Source: Blautia glucerasea (GTDB lineage Bacteria; Bacillota; Clostridia; Lachnospirales; Lachnospiraceae). From it: a stretch of DNA of 64,000 nt. Position 1 is the first letter of the stretch, and every line of letters begins with the position of its first letter. Shown piece by piece: positions 51,599-60,163 of this stretch. The stretch lies in contig NZ_JAJBMO010000004.1 in the NCBI RefSeq assembly GCF_020537505.1, positions 1-64,000 on the forward strand, written 5' to 3'. A model generated the notes under the pieces. That model did no database searches. It worked only from the letters and a program-made list of their open reading frames with translations, and was not told the DNA's origin. A program made the translations under genes and the position numbers.

Positions 51599-51635
51599 GT
51601 TAATATGCGAAATAATTGAAAAAATGAAAAATTTT
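51599..51635 (-). promoter_or_regulatory. Phage dispersed element, copy 15 (rightmost)
   Basis: Exact core TAATATG (51601-51607), then CGAAATAATTGAAAAAATG and AAAAATTTTT. Located 33 bases before the first gene of the prophage transcript. Confidence 0.6.
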
Positions 51636-51680
51636 TGAGTGATATGTCATATTTTGACATTAATACCTGCCAACAGGGGG

Positions 51681-51699
51681 TGTTGCCAAGCTGTTGCCA
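51681..51699 (+). repeat. Paired TGTTGCCA repeats, candidate integrase arm sites (right)
   Basis: TGTTGCCA at 51681-51688 and 51692-51699, 50 bases inside attR, matching the pair at 10335-10352 in sequence and orientation. Confidence 0.45.
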
Positions 51700-51741
51700 G
51701 ATTGATTTTGATGCCGTGAAAGCCTTGAAAATGCTAGTTAA

Positions 51742-51764
51742 AAAAAAATGCCAAAAGCAACTTG
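51742..51764. other. Prophage attachment site attR
   Basis: 23-base partner of attL with one difference. Its last bases (TTG) are also the first three bases of the TTGACT -35 box of the next host promoter. Confidence 0.85.
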
Positions 51765-51790
51765 ACTTTTACGCTTTAAAGCGGTATTAT
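51762..51790 (+). promoter_or_regulatory. Promoter of the ABC transporter operon
   Basis: TTGACT (51762-51767), 17-bp spacer and TATTAT (51785-51790): an excellent sigma-A promoter. The first of three CTTTAAAG-type palindromes (51774-51781, 51806-51813, 51824-51831) lies in the spacer. These may be operators. Confidence 0.75.
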
Positions 51791-51863
51791 TTTGTGCAGA
51801 CAATACTTTAAAGTAGCAAAACACTTTAAAACACGAAAACACTTTTTAAGGAGGAAATAAAAT

Positions 51864-52841
51864 ATGAAAAGAAAGGTTTTATCCGTAATTCTGACCGGCG
51901 CTATGGTAGCAGGTCTTGCAGGTACAGTAACCGTTCACGCTGAAGAACAGAAAACATACACCATCGGTATCTGCCAGCTGGTTCAGCACGAAGCACTGGA
52001 CGCAGCTACAGAGGGATTTAAGGACGCTGTAAAAGAAGGTCTTGGCGAAGAAAATGTTACCTTCGACGAGCAGAACGCACAGGGCGATTCCGCTACCTGC
52101 AGCACAATCGTCAACAACTTCGTATCCAGCAATGTAGATCTGATCCTTGCAAACGCTACTGCTTCTCTTCAGGCTGCTGCTGCAGGAACAAGCGATATCC
52201 CGATTCTTGGTACTGCTGTTACAGAGTATGGCGTAGCTCTTGACCTTACTGATTTTGATGGAACTGTAGGCGGAAACATTTCCGGTACATCTGACCTGGC
52301 TCCACTGGAGGATCAGGCAGCTATGTTAAATGAGCTTTTCCCAGATGCCAAGAACGTAGGACTTCTCTACTGCTCCGCAGAGCCAAACTCCCAGTATCAG
52401 GTTGATACCGTAAAGGCCGCTCTTGAGGATCTTGGATACACCTGCGAATATTACGCATTCTCTGATTCCAACGATATCTCTACTGTTGTAACAAACGCAG
52501 TTGCAGACAGTGACGTTATCTACGTTCCTACCGATAACACAGCTGCTTCCAATACAGAGCTGATCAACAACATCTGCCTTCCGGCAAAGGTTCCGGTAAT
52601 CGCAGGTGAAGAGGGAATCTGCTCCGGATGCGGTGTTGCTACCCTTTCCATCAGCTACTATGATCTTGGAAAAGCAACTGGTGAAATGGCAGTTAAGATC
52701 CTCAAAGATGGCGAGGACATCTCCACAATGCCAATCGAGTATGCACCAAACTTCACAAAAGAGTACAATGCAGACATCTGTGCTGAGCTTGGAATCGAAG
52801 TTCCGGATGATTATGTCGCAATCGGTGCTGACGCAGAATAA
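51864..52841 (+). CDS. ABC transporter substrate-binding protein (TrpX/COG2984 type)
   Basis: 325 aa. Signal peptide with an A-x-A-like end (VTVHAEEQ) and no lipobox Cys, then the two-lobe fold of the ABC_sub_bind family (IGICQLVQHEALDAATEGFKD, NISGTSDLAP, IYVPTDNTAASNTELI, YYDLGKATGEMAV). Members bind tryptophan/aromatic or other small ligands. AAGGAGGAAATAAAAT precedes the ATG. It is first in an operon with the permease and ATPase; a hairpin follows it. Confidence 0.85.
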   Translation: MKRKVLSVILTGAMVAGLAGTVTVHAEEQKTYTIGICQLVQHEALDAATEGFKDAVKEGLGEENVTFDEQNAQGDSATCSTIVNNFVSSNVDLILANATASLQAAAAGTSDIPILGTAVTEYGVALDLTDFDGTVGGNISGTSDLAPLEDQAAMLNELFPDAKNVGLLYCSAEPNSQYQVDTVKAALEDLGYTCEYYAFSDSNDISTVVTNAVADSDVIYVPTDNTAASNTELINNICLPAKVPVIAGEEGICSGCGVATLSISYYDLGKATGEMAVKILKDGEDISTMPIEYAPNFTKEYNADICAELGIEVPDDYVAIGADAE

Positions 52842-52935
52842 ATTTTTCATAATGTTTTGACAGATTATTTTGGACATTCAGTTGCTTTTATGGTACTGGT
52901 CACAGAGTGAACCGTAACGTTTTTAGCAGCATAAT

Positions 52936-52974
52936 CACAGACAGCGGGAAGGGAAGCCTCTCTCGCTGTTTGTG
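52936..52974 (+). other. Intercistronic hairpin in the ABC operon
   Basis: CACAGACAGCGGGA pairs with TCTCGCTGTTTGTG (few mismatches). It has no U-run, so it is probably an mRNA stabiliser after the binding-protein cistron rather than a full terminator. Confidence 0.5.
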
Positions 52975-53057
52975 TCGTTTCTAAAAGAATGTATTTTTAG
53001 ACACATTTCATGCATATTTATACATAAAACAATTTACGCATGCAGGAGGATAAAGAC

Positions 53058-53984
53058 ATGCAAATCGCAAACTTAATCATGGCACTTCCAGGTGCTGCTG
53101 CCCAGGGTCTGATCTGGGGTATTATGGCCATCGGCGTCTACCTTACATTCCGCGTTCTTGACATTGCCGACCTGACCGTAGACGGTACCATGTGTACCGG
53201 AGGTGCCGTCTGTGTCATGATGATGATCAGCGGACATAACGTATGGGTATCTCTTTTGGTTGCCACCCTGGCCGGTATGGTTGCCGGACTTGTCACTGGT
53301 ATTTTCCATACATTCATGGGAATCCCGGCCATCCTTGCCGGAATTCTGACACAGCTTTCCCTGTATTCCATTAACTTAAAGATCATGGGAAAAGCAAACC
53401 AGGCGATCAACGTTGACAAATATCCCATTCTGATTTCCTTACGCCGTATTAAAAACGTGCCGATCACACAGAATACTATTCTCATCACCGCTTTATTTAT
53501 TGTTGTGATCATTGCAATCCTGTACTGGTTCTTCGGAACTGAGCTTGGCTGCTCCCTTCGTGCTACCGGATGCAATCCAAACATGTCACGCGCACAGGGT
53601 ATCAACACAGACTTTTGTAAAGTACTTGGACTTATGGTCTCCAACGGACTGGTTGCTCTTTCCAGCGCCCTTCTTGCCCAGTATCAGGGCTTTGCAGACG
53701 TAAACATGGGACGTGGTGCTATCGTAATCGGACTTGCTGCTGTTATTATCGGTGAAGCTATTTTCAGCCGTATTTTCCGCAACTTTGCCCTTCGCCTTCT
53801 GTCTGTAGCATTCGGTTCCATCCTTTACTATCTGGTTCTCCAGACCGTTATCTGGATGGGTATCGATACTGACCTTCTGAAAATGCTGTCCGCACTTGTA
53901 GTTGCTGTCTTCCTGGCAGTACCTTACTGGAAGGGAAAATATTTCGCAAAACCAGCAAAACGTGGAGGTAAGAACAATGCTTGA
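53058..53984 (+). CDS. ABC transporter permease (TrpY/BPD_transp_2 type)
   Basis: 308 aa with about eight to nine membrane helices. N-terminal QGLIWGIMAIGVYLTFRVLDIADLTVDG is the signature of this permease family, and RATGCNPNMSRAQGINTDFCK is the cytoplasmic coupling region. Start at ATG 53058 (AGGAGGATAAAG upstream). Its stop overlaps the ATPase start. Confidence 0.9.
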   Translation: MQIANLIMALPGAAAQGLIWGIMAIGVYLTFRVLDIADLTVDGTMCTGGAVCVMMMISGHNVWVSLLVATLAGMVAGLVTGIFHTFMGIPAILAGILTQLSLYSINLKIMGKANQAINVDKYPILISLRRIKNVPITQNTILITALFIVVIIAILYWFFGTELGCSLRATGCNPNMSRAQGINTDFCKVLGLMVSNGLVALSSALLAQYQGFADVNMGRGAIVIGLAAVIIGEAIFSRIFRNFALRLLSVAFGSILYYLVLQTVIWMGIDTDLLKMLSALVVAVFLAVPYWKGKYFAKPAKRGGKNNA

Positions 53985-54771
53985 GATCAAAAACATATAC
54001 AAAACCTTTAATCCCGGAACCATCAACGAAAAGGTGGCTCTGAACGGACTTTCCCTGAAATTAAACGAAGGGGATTTCGTTACTGTCATCGGCGGTAACG
54101 GTGCCGGAAAATCCACAATGCTGAATGCGGTTGCCGGTGTATGGCCAGTAGATGAAGGCCAGATCATCATTGACGGAACAGATGTTACCAAACTTTCCGA
54201 ACACAAGAGAGCTGCTTATCTTGGCCGTGTATTCCAGGATCCTATGACTGGTACTGCTGCTACCATGGGAATCGAAGAAAATCTGGCTCTTGCCAAACGA
54301 CGTGGAAAAACAAGAGTTCTTCGTCCTGGTATTACCAAAACAGAACGTGAAGAATACAAAGAGCTTCTGAAGATCCTGGATCTTGGACTTGAAGATCGTC
54401 TTACTTCCAAAGTAGGACTTCTCTCTGGCGGTCAGAGACAGGCACTCACCCTTCTGATGGCTACTCTTCAGAAACCGAAGCTTCTCCTTCTGGATGAGCA
54501 CACCGCAGCCCTTGACCCGAAAACAGCTGCGAAAGTACTTGATATCACAGACCGAATCGTCAACCGTGATCACCTTACCACGCTGATGATCACACACAAT
54601 ATGAAAGATGCTATCACCCACGGCAACCGTCTGATCATGATGATGAACGGACGAATCGTCCTTGACATTCAGGGGGAAGAAAAGAAAAAGCTTACCGTAA
54701 AACAGCTTCTGGATAAATTTGAGGAGGCCAGCGGGGAAGAATTCTCCAATGACTCCGCAATCCTTGGTTAA
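53977..54771 (+). CDS. ABC transporter ATP-binding protein (TrpZ type)
   Basis: 264 aa. Walker A GGNGAGKST, Q-loop FQDPMTG, signature LSGGQRQA, Walker B LLLLDEHTAALDP, and H-loop ITHNMKDA. Start at ATG 53977 with GTGGAGGTAAG, overlapping the permease gene by 8 bases. It energises uptake by the two preceding products. Confidence 0.93.
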   Translation: MLEIKNIYKTFNPGTINEKVALNGLSLKLNEGDFVTVIGGNGAGKSTMLNAVAGVWPVDEGQIIIDGTDVTKLSEHKRAAYLGRVFQDPMTGTAATMGIEENLALAKRRGKTRVLRPGITKTEREEYKELLKILDLGLEDRLTSKVGLLSGGQRQALTLLMATLQKPKLLLLDEHTAALDPKTAAKVLDITDRIVNRDHLTTLMITHNMKDAITHGNRLIMMMNGRIVLDIQGEEKKKLTVKQLLDKFEEASGEEFSNDSAILG

Positions 54772-54831
54772 GCACGAGACAGATAAGCATAAAAAGAGTA
54801 TTTTTATTCAGTTTCATTTTCGCATGCTCTT

Positions 54832-54873
54832 AGAACTGCAGTCAGATAAAAAAATCTGCTGCAGTTCTTTTTA
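54832..54873 (+). terminator. Terminator of the ABC operon
   Basis: AGAACTGCAG (54832-54841) pairs with 54859-54868, followed by TTTTTAT. Confidence 0.88.
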
Positions 54874-54888
54874 TTTGTGTAAGCAACA

Positions 54889-54921
54889 AGCCAAGGCCTG
54901 AGCTTGCACAAGACCTTGGTG
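54889..54921 (-). terminator. Terminator-like hairpin of the DUF5688 gene
   Basis: CCAAGG (54891-54896) and CCTTGG (54914-54919) form the core of a stem just past the stop of the leftward gene. No long U-run is present, so it is weaker than its neighbour. Confidence 0.5.
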
Positions 54922-54932
54922 CCTGCTTACTC

Positions 54933-55925
54933 CTAATTTTCTTCCGGTTTCTCCGGACAAGCCTTTGGTTTTCCCAGTTCCAGGAAAACAGTACCTTTAT
55001 ACACCAGAAACGTACCAGTATTTTTGCAATACCGATACACCTTATCGGTAAGAAAATCCTCTTCCGGTGTAGCCTCCCGCAGTGTGTCTCTTAAAATATT
55101 CTCCAGGTCTTCCGGATAAGTCAGATTTGCATTGTGGATCATCACCTCATGAATGCTTGTAAATACCATGTAAAAATCCGCATCCAATAGTTCCGCCAGT
55201 CTTTTCGCCACTCCTGGTAAAAAGATAGCAACCGCACCATTGGTCCTTCTGGCGGTGCTCAGACAGTTCCCAATGCTGTCTCTTTTCAGAAAGAACTCAT
55301 GACTCAGATCCATAAAGCTTTCCCCATCGTAATCTGGATTATAGACCAGTTTTTCCCAATAATAGATCCGGGGAGGAGAGATAAAATAAGTATTCAAAAG
55401 TGCCGCCTCAAACACCGTGTTTTCATCAAGCTTCCATTCTTCCAGACTGTTTCTGCGTATTTTTACACTGCTGATGCGCCCGTTCATCTTGCCGAGCTGC
55501 ATATAAAGCACCAGGGCAATGTCCCCAACTCTGCGGTAGACCGCTCTGGAAAGCTCTCTTTTGTGCTGTTTTACATTAAGCAGCCGGATAAAAAGATCCT
55601 TTTTCACTTTCTCATAATTATTCAGGTTTTTGGTTTTCTCAAAAAAGCCGGTTTCTTTCAGTTTGCGAATTTCGCTTTCTACAGTTTCCGCTATTTTTTC
55701 CAGGGAAACACCATCCTCATAATCCTCAAACAGCTCTTCTGTATGGATTCCACAAACTTCTTTTCCTGCAGAGGAAGCACTGCATTCTACAAAAAGCCGG
55801 TCGCCATTTGGTGTCATACCATCTTCGTCCCGCTCCTCGAAATAAACCTGTTTTTCACTAAGTCCAAGTCGTTCCATCAATTCCTGACGCAGACCTTCCA
55901 CAAACACATCATACTCTTTGCTCAT
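54933..55925 (-). CDS. DUF5688 family protein
   Basis: 330 aa, soluble. The pattern KKDLFIRLLNVKQHKREL, then VYRRVGDIALVLYMQLG and a late HEVMIHNAN(L)TYPEDLENILRDT is common to DUF5688 proteins of Lachnospiraceae. The function is unknown. It is a monocistronic gene between two terminators. Confidence 0.75.
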   Translation of the reverse strand: MSKEYDVFVEGLRQELMERLGLSEKQVYFEERDEDGMTPNGDRLFVECSASSAGKEVCGIHTEELFEDYEDGVSLEKIAETVESEIRKLKETGFFEKTKNLNNYEKVKKDLFIRLLNVKQHKRELSRAVYRRVGDIALVLYMQLGKMNGRISSVKIRRNSLEEWKLDENTVFEAALLNTYFISPPRIYYWEKLVYNPDYDGESFMDLSHEFFLKRDSIGNCLSTARRTNGAVAIFLPGVAKRLAELLDADFYMVFTSIHEVMIHNANLTYPEDLENILRDTLREATPEEDFLTDKVYRYCKNTGTFLVYKGTVFLELGKPKACPEKPEEN

Positions 55926-56163
55926 ATTAAGTTCCTTTCTTCAAAAAATATTAATTTCTGAAATAAAAACGGGCGAAATACCCTAACGAATACCGGACCT
56001 GCTGTGCACTGCAGATACCCTGTATTTGAACTAAAAGATGGAGGCAGATAGAAAATATCAGAATTGATCCTGCTTCCATTTAAACTGCTTTGAGTTGCTG
56101 TAGGGATAGTATATAAGATATGTGGTTCTTTGTAAAGAACTTTTCATCGACAAAATTCTACAC
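55926..56163. other. Intergenic region without recognised feature
   Basis: About 240 AT-rich bases containing the promoter of the DUF5688 gene somewhere near 55930-55960. I see no gene or convincing structure. Confidence 0.4.
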
Positions 56164-56194
56164 AAAAAGGGCCTGCCGTAAATACGGCAGACCC
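56164..56194 (-). terminator. Terminator of pckA
   Basis: GGGCCTGCCGTA (56169-56180) pairs with 56183-56194 with one mismatch; A164-A168 give the U-run on the minus strand. Confidence 0.88.
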
Positions 56195-56212
56195 ATAAAT
56201 AATCTTATATGA

Positions 56213-57817
56213 TTATGCCTGAGGACCAGCTGCAACAAGTGCTTTACCAGCTGCATTTCCCTCATATTTCTTGAAGTTCTTAACGAAACGATCTGCAAGA
56301 TCTTTTGCTTTTACTTCCCACTCAGAAACATCAGCGTAGGTGTCACGAGGATCAAGGATACCTGTGTCAACGCCTGTAAGCTCTGTAGGAACCTCAAAGT
56401 TGAAGAATGGGATCTTCTTAGTCGGTGCTGTTAAGATAGCGCCGCTGAGGATTGCATCGATAATACCACGGGTATCTTTGATGGAGATACGTTTTCCGGT
56501 TCCGTTCCATCCTGTGTTAACCAGGTATGCTTTTGCTCCGCTCTTCTCCATTTTCTTAACAAGCTCTTCAGCGTATTTGGTCGGATGCAGTTCAAGGAAT
56601 GCCTGTCCGAAGCAAGCTGAGAATGTAGGTGTAGGCTCTGTGATTCCACGCTCTGTACCAGCAAGCTTAGCTGTGAATCCAGACAGGAAGTAGTACTGAG
56701 TCTGCTCTGGTGAAAGGATAGATACTGGAGGAAGTACTCCGAATGCATCTGCAGAAAGGAAAATAACATTCTTAGCAGCCGGTGCGGAAGAGATCGGGCG
56801 AACGATCTTCTCAATGTGGTTGATCGGATAAGATACACGAGTGTTCTCTGTAACGCTCTTATCAGCGAAATCAATCTTTCCTTCTGCGTCAAGTGTAACG
56901 TTCTCAAGAAGAGCGTTTCTCTTGATTGCATTGTAGATGTCTGGCTCAGAATCCTTGTCAAGGTTGATAACCTTAGCGTAGCAGCCGCCCTCAAAGTTAA
57001 ATACTCCATTGTCATCCCAGCCATGCTCGTCATCACCGATGAGAAGTCTCTTAGGATCTGTGGAAAGTGTAGTCTTACCTGTTCCGGAAAGGCCGAAGAA
57101 GATAGCAGTATTCTCACCGTTCATATCTGTGTTTGCAGAGCAATGCATGGAAGCGATGCCCTTAAGCGGCAGATAATAGTTCATCATGGAGAACATACCT
57201 TTCTTCATTTCTCCGCCGTACCATGTATTTACGATAACCTGCTCACGGCTTGTAATATTGAACATTACAGCTGTCTCAGAGTTAAGACCTAACTCTTTGT
57301 AGTTCTCAACTTTAGCCTTGGAAGCGTTGTAAACAACGAAATCTGGCTCGAAATCCTTCAGCTCTTCTTCTGTAGGCTGGATGAACATGTTTGTTACAAA
57401 GTGTGCCTGCCAAGCAACCTCAACGATGAAACGGATTGCCATACGGGTATCTTTGTTAGCGCCGCAGAATGCATCAACTACGAAAAGTCTCTTATTAGAA
57501 AGCTCTTTCTTAGCGATCTCTTTTACTGCTGCCCATGCTTCCTGTGTTGCAGGATGGTTATCATTCTTATATTCGTCAGATGTCCACCATACGGTGTCTT
57601 TGGAATTCTCGTCCATTACGATATATTTATCTTTAGGAGAACGTCCAGTATAAATACCTGTCATAACGTTAACAGCGCCAAGCTCGCTGACCTGTCCTTT
57701 TTCGAAGCCCTCAAGACCTGGTTTGGTCTCCTCTTCAAATAACATTTCATAAGAGGGATTGTAAACAATTTCTGTAGTTCCGGTAATACCATACTTTGTT
57801 AAATCGATTTTTGCCAT
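56213..57817 (-). CDS. pckA: Phosphoenolpyruvate carboxykinase (ATP)
   Basis: 534 aa, full length for the ATP-dependent type. Reversible conversion of oxaloacetate and ATP to PEP, CO2 and ADP. Motifs: [10 protein letters not shown], the kinase-1a P-loop [12 protein letters not shown], the metal-binding/kinase-2 LIGDDEHGW, and the adenine-binding [18 protein letters not shown] role in anaplerotic CO2 fixation or fermentation is usual in gut Clostridia. Confidence 0.97.
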   Translation of the reverse strand: MAKIDLTKYGITGTTEIVYNPSYEMLFEEETKPGLEGFEKGQVSELGAVNVMTGIYTGRSPKDKYIVMDENSKDTVWWTSDEYKNDNHPATQEAWAAVKEIAKKELSNKRLFVVDAFCGANKDTRMAIRFIVEVAWQAHFVTNMFIQPTEEELKDFEPDFVVYNASKAKVENYKELGLNSETAVMFNITSREQVIVNTWYGGEMKKGMFSMMNYYLPLKGIASMHCSANTDMNGENTAIFFGLSGTGKTTLSTDPKRLLIGDDEHGWDDNGVFNFEGGCYAKVINLDKDSEPDIYNAIKRNALLENVTLDAEGKIDFADKSVTENTRVSYPINHIEKIVRPISSAPAAKNVIFLSADAFGVLPPVSILSPEQTQYYFLSGFTAKLAGTERGITEPTPTFSACFGQAFLELHPTKYAEELVKKMEKSGAKAYLVNTGWNGTGKRISIKDTRGIIDAILSGAILTAPTKKIPFFNFEVPTELTGVDTGILDPRDTYADVSEWEVKAKDLADRFVKNFKKYEGNAAGKALVAAGPQA

Positions 57818-58060
57818 CTTACACTTAACCTCTTTTCTCTAAAATGGAATTCATCCGCGAATGCAGATTCGTGACTGCTGTCCTCGATTCCCGGTAATGA
57901 TTCTGGAAATATTACCTGAGCCAGCAGCTTCTATGGTACAAAACCCAAGGAATGGAATCAGATTGATTCCTTTTTTCCTTATCCTATATTATACATAACT
58001 GACTGATAAAATCAACACAAATTTCCGATTTTTTGCATTTTTGTTAAAGTTTTATCATAT
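57818..58060. other. pckA upstream region
   Basis: About 240 bases between pckA and the next terminator, with imperfect hairpins near 57855-57935 and 57948-57975 that I cannot assign. It must contain the pckA promoter. Confidence 0.4.
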
Positions 58061-58101
58061 AGAAAACACGCCTCAGGAAAAATTTGTGAGACGTGTTTTC
58101 T
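58061..58101 (-). terminator. Terminator of the BASS transporter gene
   Basis: GAAAACACGCCTCA (58062-58075) pairs with 58087-58100 with one mismatch, just beyond the stop. Confidence 0.8.
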
Positions 58102-58116
58102 GATACGGGCATGACT

Positions 58117-59067
58117 CTATTTTTCTTCTTTCTTTTCCGCACTGCGGGCGTAGATATTTGCAAGAACAGCGCCGGAAATATTATGCCATACACTGAATAC
58201 AGCGCCTGGAATGGTTGCAAGTGGGTACTGTGCAAAGTGTGTGGTTGCAAGTGATGTTGCAAGTCCGGAGTTCTGCATGCCGACTTCGATGGAGATTGCG
58301 CGGCATTTTGTGGTATCAAGCTTTAATGCACGGCCAATTCCATAACCAACGCCATAGCCAAGCAGGTTATGAAGAATAACAACTGCCACGATCAGAATAC
58401 CAGATGTCATCAGTTTTGCTGAGTTCGCAGATACAACGGCTGCTACGATGGCTACAATTGCCGTGGTGGAAATCAGCGGCAGGATCTCTACTACTTTTTC
58501 TGTAAATTTCTTAAAGAAATGGTTGATCACAAATCCAAGCACGATCGGCACGATCACAACCTTCACAATAGAAAGGAACATGCTGAACATGTTGACGTCT
58601 ACCTTCTGTCCTGCATATAAATAAGTAAGAAGCGGGGTTAAAAATGGCGCAAGCACTGTGGATACAGCTGTCATTCCAACGGACAGGGCTACATCACCTT
58701 TTGACAGGTAGGTCATAACGTTGGAGGAGGTACCTCCTGGGCAGGTTCCTACAAGAATAACACCAATTGCAAGTTCAGCTGGAAGCTGGAATACTTTTGT
58801 AAGGGCAAAAGCAAGCAGCGGCATTACAGTAAACTGGGAGATACAGCCGATGATTACATCTTTTGGACGGCTGAATACAACTTTGAAGTCATTTGGCTTC
58901 AGGGTAAGTCCCATACCGAACATTACGATTCCAAGCAGAGTGTTTACGTAACTGGTTTTGATGAAGCTTACCGTGTTCGGTGCGAACAGTGCAAGTGCGG
59001 CAACTGCGATTACGATCACTGCCATGTACTTGCTGACAAAGTTTGTGATTTTCTTTAATGTTTCCAT
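58117..59067 (-). CDS. BASS-family (bile acid:sodium symporter-like) transporter
   Basis: 316 aa with about nine to ten membrane helices. The family motifs are visible: GMGLTLKPNDF, VGTCPGGTSSNVMTYLSKGDVALS (crossover-site region) and ISIEVGMQNSGLATSLA. Bacterial BASS proteins move organic anions such as pyruvate, 2-oxo acids or pantothenate, usually with Na+. GGAGAAAC precedes the ATG. It lies under a T-box leader with an AUC (Ile) specifier, which points to an isoleucine-related substrate, for example a branched-chain 2-oxo acid. Confidence 0.88.
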   Translation of the reverse strand: METLKKITNFVSKYMAVIVIAVAALALFAPNTVSFIKTSYVNTLLGIVMFGMGLTLKPNDFKVVFSRPKDVIIGCISQFTVMPLLAFALTKVFQLPAELAIGVILVGTCPGGTSSNVMTYLSKGDVALSVGMTAVSTVLAPFLTPLLTYLYAGQKVDVNMFSMFLSIVKVVIVPIVLGFVINHFFKKFTEKVVEILPLISTTAIVAIVAAVVSANSAKLMTSGILIVAVVILHNLLGYGVGYGIGRALKLDTTKCRAISIEVGMQNSGLATSLATTHFAQYPLATIPGAVFSVWHNISGAVLANIYARSAEKKEEK

Positions 59068-59261
59068 TTTTGTTTCTCCTTCGTTTTTTGAAGGCAGTTT
59101 TTGATGCCTTCTTTATTTTACGCGATAAGCGAGCCAAAATTTCGTGCTTGTACGAAACCTTGGCGGCTGCCGCGATAACGGGTAAAACCCGCAAAGCGTG
59201 TTTTATCCCGTTTCCTAGGGATTTCACATGATGGTATTTCCTCTGTGTGAGTTGAAGCAAC

Positions 59262-59297
59262 AAAAAAGCCTCTGTCTCCAATTAAGAGACAAAGGCT
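59262..59297 (-). terminator. T-box regulated terminator
   Basis: GCCTCTGTCTCC (59268-59279) pairs with GAGACAAAGGC (59286-59296), with TTTTTT on the minus strand. It directly follows the T-box sequence, so uncharged tRNA would prevent it. Confidence 0.88.
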
Positions 59298-59560
59298 AAA
59301 GTCCTCTGCGGTACCACTCTTATTGCTGCTGCGCAGCCACTCACTACCCATCTTATAAAATGAGAAACAGGATAACGACTGTTAACCGTCCGGACTTACT
59401 CGAATAAGCACTGCGATTCCTTCTGTCCTTTAGAACCAACAGGTACTATTTTTCAGTCTGAAAGCTCAGAGGTGATTTTCACAAAAGCTTCCTCGCCATC
59501 TCTCACCACCGATGGCTCTCTGTGGATTTCACTGCCTGCTACTCTTCCTCGTCATTGCGA
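59262..59560 (-). promoter_or_regulatory. T-box riboswitch with isoleucine (AUC) specifier
   Basis: On the minus strand, AGAGTGGTACCGCAGAGGA (within 59302-59321) is the T-box. Upstream is stem I: GAGG (59550-59547) with AGAGTA behind it on the 5' side and GAAAATCACCTC on the 3' side, where CCTC pairs with GAGG. By comparison with glyQS (GAA-A-codon-A-stem), the specifier is AUC at 59476-59474. The AG-bulge/distal-loop sequence (GCCATCGGTGGTGAGAGATGGC-like) is also present. Charged versus uncharged tRNA-Ile should control the BASS gene 195 bases downstream. Confidence 0.85.
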
Positions 59561-59671
59561 AATTCTTAGATTGAGGTTATTGTAGTCCTGCTGAAAGAAA
59601 TTGTCAAGAGCCGCAGATCATTTTCTTATATATTTTTTACAATTTTGTAATTTCTATTTTGTGCATTTTAA

Positions 59672-60163
59672 CTATTGTACCAGTTTATTCTTTTCCAGAT
59701 ATCGAAGAAACCCCTCACAGCCTTCCACCACGTCTCTATAGGTAGATTCAAAATCCCCCGTATACCAGGGATCTGCAATGTCTCTTGGATCATCTGAATA
59801 ATCCAGCAGAAGCTTCACTTTTCCCTCAGAATCCATTCCTACAATCCTTAGGATATTCCGAATATTCCGCTGTTCCATTCCCAGAATGTAATCATATTTT
59901 CCATAATCTGCTTTGGTGATCTGCACTGCTCTTTTCCCCTCGCAGGAAATTCCATGCTTCGCCAATTCCTTCCTCGCTGGCGGATAAACCGGATTCCCGA
60001 TTCCATTCCAGATTTCCTCCGTACTGGTGGCTGCAGATGCAATATAAAATTTGTCCGCAATCCCACGTTTCGAAACCATATCTTTCATGACAAACTCCGC
60101 AATGGGGCTGCGGCAGATATTTCCCAAGCACACGAATAACACTCTTATATAACTCATTTTCAT
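59672..60163 (-). CDS. Low-molecular-weight protein-tyrosine phosphatase
   Basis: 163 aa. Active-site loop VCLGNICRSP (Cys12-x5-Arg18-Ser) and the general acid Asp in DIADPWYTGDF. The start overlaps the stop of the upstream gene; the ATG at 60163 has GGGAG 8 bases before it, and an ATG six bases later is also possible. It probably dephosphorylates protein tyrosine, often linked to capsule control in Firmicutes; no capsule genes are seen here. Confidence 0.93.
   Translation of the reverse strand: MKMSYIRVLFVCLGNICRSPIAEFVMKDMVSKRGIADKFYIASAATSTEEIWNGIGNPVYPPARKELAKHGISCEGKRAVQITKADYGKYDYILGMEQRNIRNILRIVGMDSEGKVKLLLDYSDDPRDIADPWYTGDFESTYRDVVEGCEGFLRYLEKNKLVQ

Noticed and set aside
33308..51607. 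Reading TATAATATG on the plus strand as forward promoters.
   Set aside because: All flanking phage genes are on the minus strand and no forward genes follow the copies; the minus-strand reading fits the positions before gene starts.
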